Below, piece by piece: positions 20,001 through 25,000 of a DNA stretch of 25,000 nucleotides. The position numbers were made by a program, and so were the translations under genes. Origin of the DNA: Sphaeroforma sirkka (Eukaryota; Opisthokonta; Ichthyosporea; Ichthyophonida); assembly GCA_001586965.3 (NCBI GenBank), contig LUCW03000721.1, positions 10,001-35,000 of the forward strand, given 5' to 3'. Under the pieces are notes generated by a model, which saw only the letters and a list, made by a program, of their open reading frames with translations, was not told the DNA's origin and did no database searches. The first letter of the stretch is position 1; each line of letters begins with the position of its first letter.

Positions 20001-23000
20001 AACAAAAGTATACGGCACCTACGTATGAGATGGCGCGAGCAAATAAATATACCGCACTACGGACACAGACTTACTGGGTGATACTTGTTCTTCAGTGCGT
20101 ACTCGGGGTACTGGGCGTACTGAACAGCAGGGTTAGTCAAACCGTTTCCAATACCAACACCTCTTAGATTGATCTTGACGTCGCCGTCCTTCCTGGCCTT
20201 GTTGTTCACCTGAATACGGGCCGCCATGGCGGGGACATAGTGACCACCGTAACTAGTTTGAAAATGGGAAACCGTGCAGAAGTATTGTGAGAAGTACATT
20301 TCAAAAAATGCGTAAGTATTAATAAAGGGTTCCCGCCTTCATACTTTCCCTACAGTCGATATCGCATTGCGGCCAAATATAGTTTACAAAAAAAACCCGA
20401 ACATATCACAGACATCTTAAATGTAAACTACAACACTGGCTGATGTCCACTGATGTCTGCACGAGGTGTATATATGAAATTACCAAACAACCTAACAAGT
20501 ACCTTTCACCGAAGAGGTAGAATTTGTTCTTCTGAAGATGCGGGTTGGCTTTGAAGAACGCCTCTGTCGAATACGCATATGTAATTGAGAGAAATATGAG
20601 AATACGATGTGGTTGGTTGGGACGTGTGAGATATGACATTCAAATCTCTAGCGTAAACTTGCAAGCGACCACATTACACTAACACAGTGAACTGATGGCC
20701 TCACAGGTTGCTGAAAATGAATATCACGAGAAAATATCGTTCAACGTACCCAAGAAGCGATACATTTGCGGGGCTGTGTCCCATTCGCCAGTGTCAGTTA
20801 GGCTACCAGTGGAGAAGCCTACGCCAGCAGGCTGATCGATATAGATGATGCTGGCTTGCTGTACAAGTCAAAGATACGATACACGATAATTACCGACATT
20901 GCAAACTGGCACAATGGTAAAACAAACTCGGAATCATTCGGAAGATGTATCTCCCGACTGGATTTGAGAGGGGGAGATAGGTTTTTCTGTTTCTGTTTGA
21001 CATCTGATACTCGGACATTGGATACCAAAAGCTCCTGAAAATTAACTCGTACCTTGTTCCATCCGTAGGGATTGGGGTACGTCTTAAGATGATCGTCATC
21101 TCGCAGATGGCAAGGTCCATTCTCCTTCAAAAGAGCGAGCTATTCGGAGGTCAAAACGTTAAATAGGATTGTAAGAATAAAATTGTCAATAGAGTGATCT
21201 ATAATCTATTCTCAATGAAACCCCCGACAAACTAACTCCCAGTTGCGCAATCACCTTTACAAGTACTCGTGGACCAACAGCTTAATATTCTTGTTTGTAT
21301 GTATGTTCGTATTTATGTGCATGTCTACAAAAATCTCTGCTAGCTTAATGTTCATGTTTGTATGTATGTTCGTATTTTTGTGCATGTTTATAAAAATCTC
21401 TTCTAGCTTAACATTCATATTTGTATGTATATTCGTATTTATGTTTGTATGTATGTTTGTATTGATGTGAATGTCTACAAAAATCTCTGCTGCTCATACC
21501 GTCCGACTGAGCGCAATTGGTCTAATTACTTCAGCATCAGCATCGATATAGTTATGTACACCTATACGTATGTAACCTACGTATGCAAAAGGATTAGTCT
21601 ATTGTCACGTCCATGAGAAGACAAAAGCAAGAATGTACGAAGTCATAAGTTTTTGTAATTACCTGACTGGAACATCCGGGTCCGCCTGTCAGCCTTGAAC
21701 AGTGAAAAGAGACAAAATAGACCATAAATCCAACGTTAGTATTGGCAGACATAGTACCATATCGCATGTCTAACGTGGAGACTTTAAACCCCTTCGGCAC
21801 GATTGGATATAGGATCATTTGTACATGATGGTTGATGAATATTTTATAGCTGGTTATAAAAGTAAACGATTGACATAGTTGGTTATGATAATTGTGGAAC
21901 ACTCGATAGAAAAGTTTGCGTGAACTATAACACAGAGACATACCAGAGGATTAGTGGATCGTTGTCCGGATCATTTCGAGACTCAAAGGCCCTGCAAAAA
22001 AGGAAAGCATCAATATGAGTCCTGCATCATGATACATCCACTCGGCACAGAGCAGTGAACGATAAATATACATGTATACTCAACTATAGGTCGACACCCA
22101 ACAGACCCGTCGCTCTGTTATTTTACTTCAAGTTTATAGTGCTACACAGAGGTCGGAACAAAATGACGTACTTGAACCTAGTCACAACTCGTGAAACCCA
22201 ACCCGAGGCTCAGTAAGTTGTTTACTACTACATGCCAGCATCGACCCTTCAGAGTCATTCTGATGCGAAGCGGCTCACATATTATACGCTAACCGTGTTT
22301 ACATAATAATAGTCTGTAACATTGATCGATAATTGAAATTTTAAGTTTGGTTCATAGCATACCAGTAGAAGTACTTCATGTCACCACCAGCGCCGAAGTA
22401 CTGCGAGCAATGGGTATCAATAGCAATGGGTGTCAGCTTCTTTCTAGAAGATCAGTTTATTTCTAAAAGATCAGTTCGAATATTTGTCGGTGTCATAGTA
22501 TATATGAGTCTATAATTGTTGCATACGAGATCGTAGTTAAATCAGTATTCATGGTAGTCATATGCACCTGCACGCGCACGCAAAATCGAGTTAAATAAAT
22601 GCGTCCGTAGACTACTGCAGTTATGAGTATTTGCAGCGAATATTTAACACAATACAAGCAAATTACACAAGACAAGCAAACTACATACTCCAGCCACGGA
22701 ATGCACATCATCGCAGAAGCCCTTTGGGACGTCACCGCCCTTTGATTCGCTGCCAGCATTAAAGTCATTCTCATCAGCCTCGATGCTGATTGCCTGATAA
22801 CAGATGATGCAAAAGGTAATACAACGGAAGTCGAAAACTTAGATAAATCCTACTCCGTTGTTTTACATCTAAAAGAGTGTGCCATGTACGTGTCAGGTTA
22901 TCGTTATGCATCTCCTAACAGTAACCATAAATGAAATTGCAAGTGTACGCTCGAAAATCTTTCGCCGGTTTACAGGTATTTAGCAATTGGAATTTGACCA

Positions 23001-23679
23001 GAATATGCACCTCACATATATAATCGTAACCAGAATGTCTATCTCGCATGTATAATCGGCCGTGCCGTACAATACACCAAAAAAATAAAAACGAATCAGG
23101 TGTGATACCTTTTTACATAACATCACAAGTAGAAGCAATCTGTGCATCGGTGAACTATATGAGATGTATTGCAAATTAGCCGTTTAATACATATACACAC
23201 AGAAACGCAGTGTACCAGAAAAGAAAGCGAAACACTACTACGATATAAAGTTCACTAAATCAGACCGCATGGCAATGCAAAATCCGGAATGACAGCAATT
23301 TATTGTCCTTAGCATTTGCAGCTAACTTTTATCGTGAATGCTATATATGAGCTGGCGAGTGATAAGGCATCGGTAGGCCGCAGTCTAAAATTCCTGCTAT
23401 ATTCACAGGTGAACTAACGTGTCCAAACAGTATCTATGATGACTATATGCCGCTTTCAAAGAAGTGAGTTATATACAATTAATGATGACAATGTGATGTA
23501 AATACAAATCAGAACTAACACATGTCTCTTTTTTGGGGGTTCATCACAAACTCTGCACACAAAACCCGATTGAACGCTCAGGTAAGAATGCGTACCTGCA
23601 TTCTTGGCCTAGTCTTCGGTTCAGTGGCCGCGGCAGCAGCCGCTACCAACGCGCTCACGATTACGCACGCTACCTTCAT
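17076..23679 (-). CDS. Serine carboxypeptidase, family S10 (vacuolar/lysosomal type)
   Basis: Seventeen exons join in frame to 462 codons plus stop, in transcript order: 23679-23596, 22793-22689, 22400-22363, 21991-21944, 21693-21663, 21139-21053, 20858-20750, 20563-20503, 20252-20075, 19743-19669, 19394-19319, 18943-18911, 18628-18495, 18191-18116, 17754-17663, 17481-17389, 17144-17076. All introns are GT..AG and phases agree. Exon 1 encodes a signal peptide ([18 protein letters not shown]). [20 protein letters not shown] (oxyanion region, about 93-101), ENGPC (108-112), [11 protein letters not shown] and [11 protein letters not shown] follow. The triad is Ser188 (GESYGG, split over exons 8 and 9), Asp382 (GEADYICNW) and His439 (AGHMVP). 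The enzyme should remove C-terminal residues from peptides in an acidic compartment or outside the cell. There is no C-terminal membrane segment. The length is normal for the family. The most uncertain joint is exon 11 to 12, in a variable region. Confidence 0.93.
18407..18525 (-). repeat. Duplicated exon end and splice donor in the S10 gene
   Basis: The 3' end of exon 13 and its donor (about 18487-18523) recur about 82 bp downstream in the following intron (18407-18437). On the minus strand both contain TATGCTGGTGAAT, then TGCAT..CATCGTATG. The intronic copy lacks one base in the middle, so its frame differs. The true donor is taken as the one at 18494, because it joins in phase to the next exon. 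Confidence 0.7.
21279..21491. repeat. 63-bp minisatellite, three units, in an S10 intron
   Basis: Units start with AGCTTAA at 21279, 21342 and 21405 and contain TTTGTATGTATGTTCGTATTT, then ACAAAAATCTCTGCT or a close variant. The third unit is expanded by about 24 bp of extra GTAT/TGTT words. It lies inside the intron 21140-21662, away from the splice sites. Because the period is divisible by three it produces a spurious open frame on the + strand. Confidence 0.9.
22403..22482. repeat. Small tandem duplications next to the S10 exon 3 acceptor
   Basis: AGCAATGGGTATCA is followed at once by AGCAATGGGTGTCA (about 22406-22435). Just beyond, TTCTAGAAGATCAGTTT and TTCTAAAAGATCAGTTC stand in tandem (about 22442-22477). 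Both lie in the intron immediately upstream of exon 3 on the minus strand. Confidence 0.65.
22794..23595 (-). other. Intron 1 of the S10 gene
   Basis: An 802-bp phase 0 intron (GTACGC to TATCAG) separating the signal-peptide exon from the mature part. No repeat or reading frame of note is seen in it. Confidence 0.8.
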
Positions 23680-24827
23680 TCTAAAATATCACTATACGAG
23701 ACAGAACCAACGAAATACATGATAAGAACGTATTAGGAAGGAAGAATGATAAATATTTAGAAAGCAATATGTTAAACAACAATAACATTAAGTATTAAGT
23801 GCCTCCAGCATACTATATTATATCGAATATTTAATTTATGCATATCCAGGATAAATGAAAAAGGCGGACCATGGCAGCATCGCACATAACGTTGCCATCG
23901 CAATAGTTTCCTGGAAGAAGTTGTGATATTTAACAACGGCTAGGATTCGGTGGACAAGATAACATATATGTGCAAAAATGGTGACCGGCGAAAGCGTGTT
24001 GAAATGTCTGATAGAAGGCTATGGTTAAAAACATTCAATTCTTGAGTGCACACAGACTATTTACATCGCTTTTAAGACGCGACATTGATATGACATATTT
24101 GACGACAATGAATTTTTCAAAGGCACATATAAAAATCACGATGCGTTAGACAGGCGCATATATTCTGTGAGAATCAAGTACAGTAAGACAATATTCAGCA
24201 CATGACATGGTTGTATATGAAGTTCGCGTGGTTGGCAGCCATCGAAAGGCGCTACTTCATTGTACCCAGCTATGTTAGTAGATTATATCACGAACCTTTG
24301 ATGAGCTTGTCAACTAGGAATAGATTTGCTACGTCGATGCAACGTAGTCTTATAGTAGTATAGTAGTAGTAGTAGTAGAAGCAAAATTATCAAAACCCTT
24401 CCGTTCACAATACCTACTATAAATAGTTTCTTGATTATTTATGCCCAGGTGATAGGCCAAATCACAAGTCACGACACTGTCAGACGGTACTCCATCATGA
24501 GATGACACTGATGATGGCACAAATATTTACATGTAAACATTCCGCTCAGTAATTGTTCACTGTGTACTTATTTTTAACAATTTATCGATTAATGATTCGT
24601 CCAAATCTGGAACCCGGAGTACGGGATATGCTTTTTTTAGACATCAAATGAATCAAGGTTTCAGTAGGGTTATAGAGTTTTCCAGGGAAGTCTCAGACCC
24701 AGGCCTACTTTCAGACTCAGACTCTCTCAGCCCCCATGCCAATCGTCATCACTCTCTCACGATAGAGCCAGAGTGAAGTTGGTACTTTAGTTGATATCAC
24801 AAACATTGATTACAGAAAGTGTCAAAT
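23680..24827. other. Intergenic spacer upstream of the S10 gene
   Basis: It contains the S10 promoter region (minus strand, no clear TATA element), a TAG microsatellite at about 24352-24378, and a short GACTC/GAGTC-rich patch at 24685-24735 (CAGACTCAGACTCTCTCAG) like the islands at 7-9 kb. No gene is supported. Confidence 0.5.
24352..24378. repeat. TAG trinucleotide microsatellite
   Basis: About nine near-perfect TAG units with one interruption. Simple repeat in intergenic DNA. Confidence 0.9.
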
Positions 24828-25000
24828 ATGGCAATTGCTATCATACAAGATTACCGACACGGCATTAAAAATACGTCCATTGTCAGCTTTAAACTGGAAC
24901 ACCCCAGCACCACTAAATTCAAATCGCATCTGAACCGAATTGAATTGAAACTAAACGTCAAGCGTTTTCAACGCTTCTCCTCGAAGCTTTTACAGACCCT
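24828..25000 (+). CDS. Possible start or internal exon of an unknown gene, running off the window
   Basis: An ATG with A at -3 and G at +4 opens a frame of 57 codons that stays open to the window end. The product begins MAIAIIQDYRHGIKNTS and is rich in Lys, Leu, Phe and Ser; I recognise no family. The upstream word GATTACAG at 24808-24815 could instead be a splice acceptor with an in-frame exon following, so this may be an internal exon. Confidence is low because such a frame can arise by chance. Confidence 0.25.
   Translation, partial: MAIAIIQDYRHGIKNTSIVSFKLEHPSTTKFKSHLNRIELKLNVKRFQRFSSKLLQT

Noticed and set aside
21243..21470. A 75-codon + strand hydrophobic frame that could be taken for a membrane protein.
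   Set aside because: It is produced by the 63-bp GTAT-rich repeat, whose period is divisible by three.
23522..23722. A + strand frame with a signal-peptide-like stretch ([19 protein letters not shown]).
   Set aside because: It is the antisense of the real S10 exon 1, whose minus-strand signal peptide splices in phase to the rest of a full S10 protein.
1..25000. tRNA, rRNA, CRISPR arrays, intact transposase, reverse transcriptase or integrase genes, and viral genes.
   Set aside because: I looked for them by eye on both strands and saw none; repeats are local duplications or simple repeats, and no spaced identical direct repeats with unique spacers occur.

Overview
This is a eukaryotic nuclear window. 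It holds two genes with many short introns bounded by GT..AG (donors mostly GTATGT or GTAAGT), AATAAA signals downstream of stop codons, and a long AT-rich spacer with decayed repeats. A centriole-type C2-domain gene next to intron-dense peptidase genes would fit a unicellular relative of animals (for example an ichthyosporean-like protist). That placement is inference; nothing in the window fixes the species.

Layout: (1) 1-4056, + strand, a C2CD3-like centriolar C2-domain gene. It is cut at its 5' side by the window edge, and some internal splice joints are unresolved. (2) 4057-4638, a convergent spacer holding a tandem duplication of about 150 bp. (3) 4639-6012, - strand, an intronless FAD/NAD(P)-dependent oxidoreductase. 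(4) 6013-10116, a gene-poor spacer. It contains a decayed, internally deleted copy of the oxidoreductase locus, several islands rich in GAGTC/GACTC words, and hairpins. (5) 10117-16639, + strand, a complete 13-exon S9 (prolyl-oligopeptidase family) peptidase, which I could splice to exactly 716 codons plus stop with a full Ser/Asp/His triad. (6) 17076-23679, - strand, a complete 17-exon S10 serine carboxypeptidase, which splices to exactly 462 codons plus stop with a signal peptide and full triad. (7) 23680-25000, a spacer with a TAG microsatellite and the possible start of another + strand gene running off the window.

The genes do not form a pathway. The two peptidases are convergent neighbours: an S9 enzyme with no signal peptide, so probably cytosolic, and an S10 enzyme that enters the secretory route and is probably vacuolar or lysosomal. 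Both act on peptides, but a functional link is only speculation.

I found no defence system, CRISPR array, tRNA, rRNA or intact transposon. The observations most worth following are the compact C2CD3-like gene, the partial duplication and decay of the oxidoreductase locus with a retained upstream block, an antisense reading frame contained in an S9 intron, and a duplicated exon end with its splice donor inside the S10 gene.
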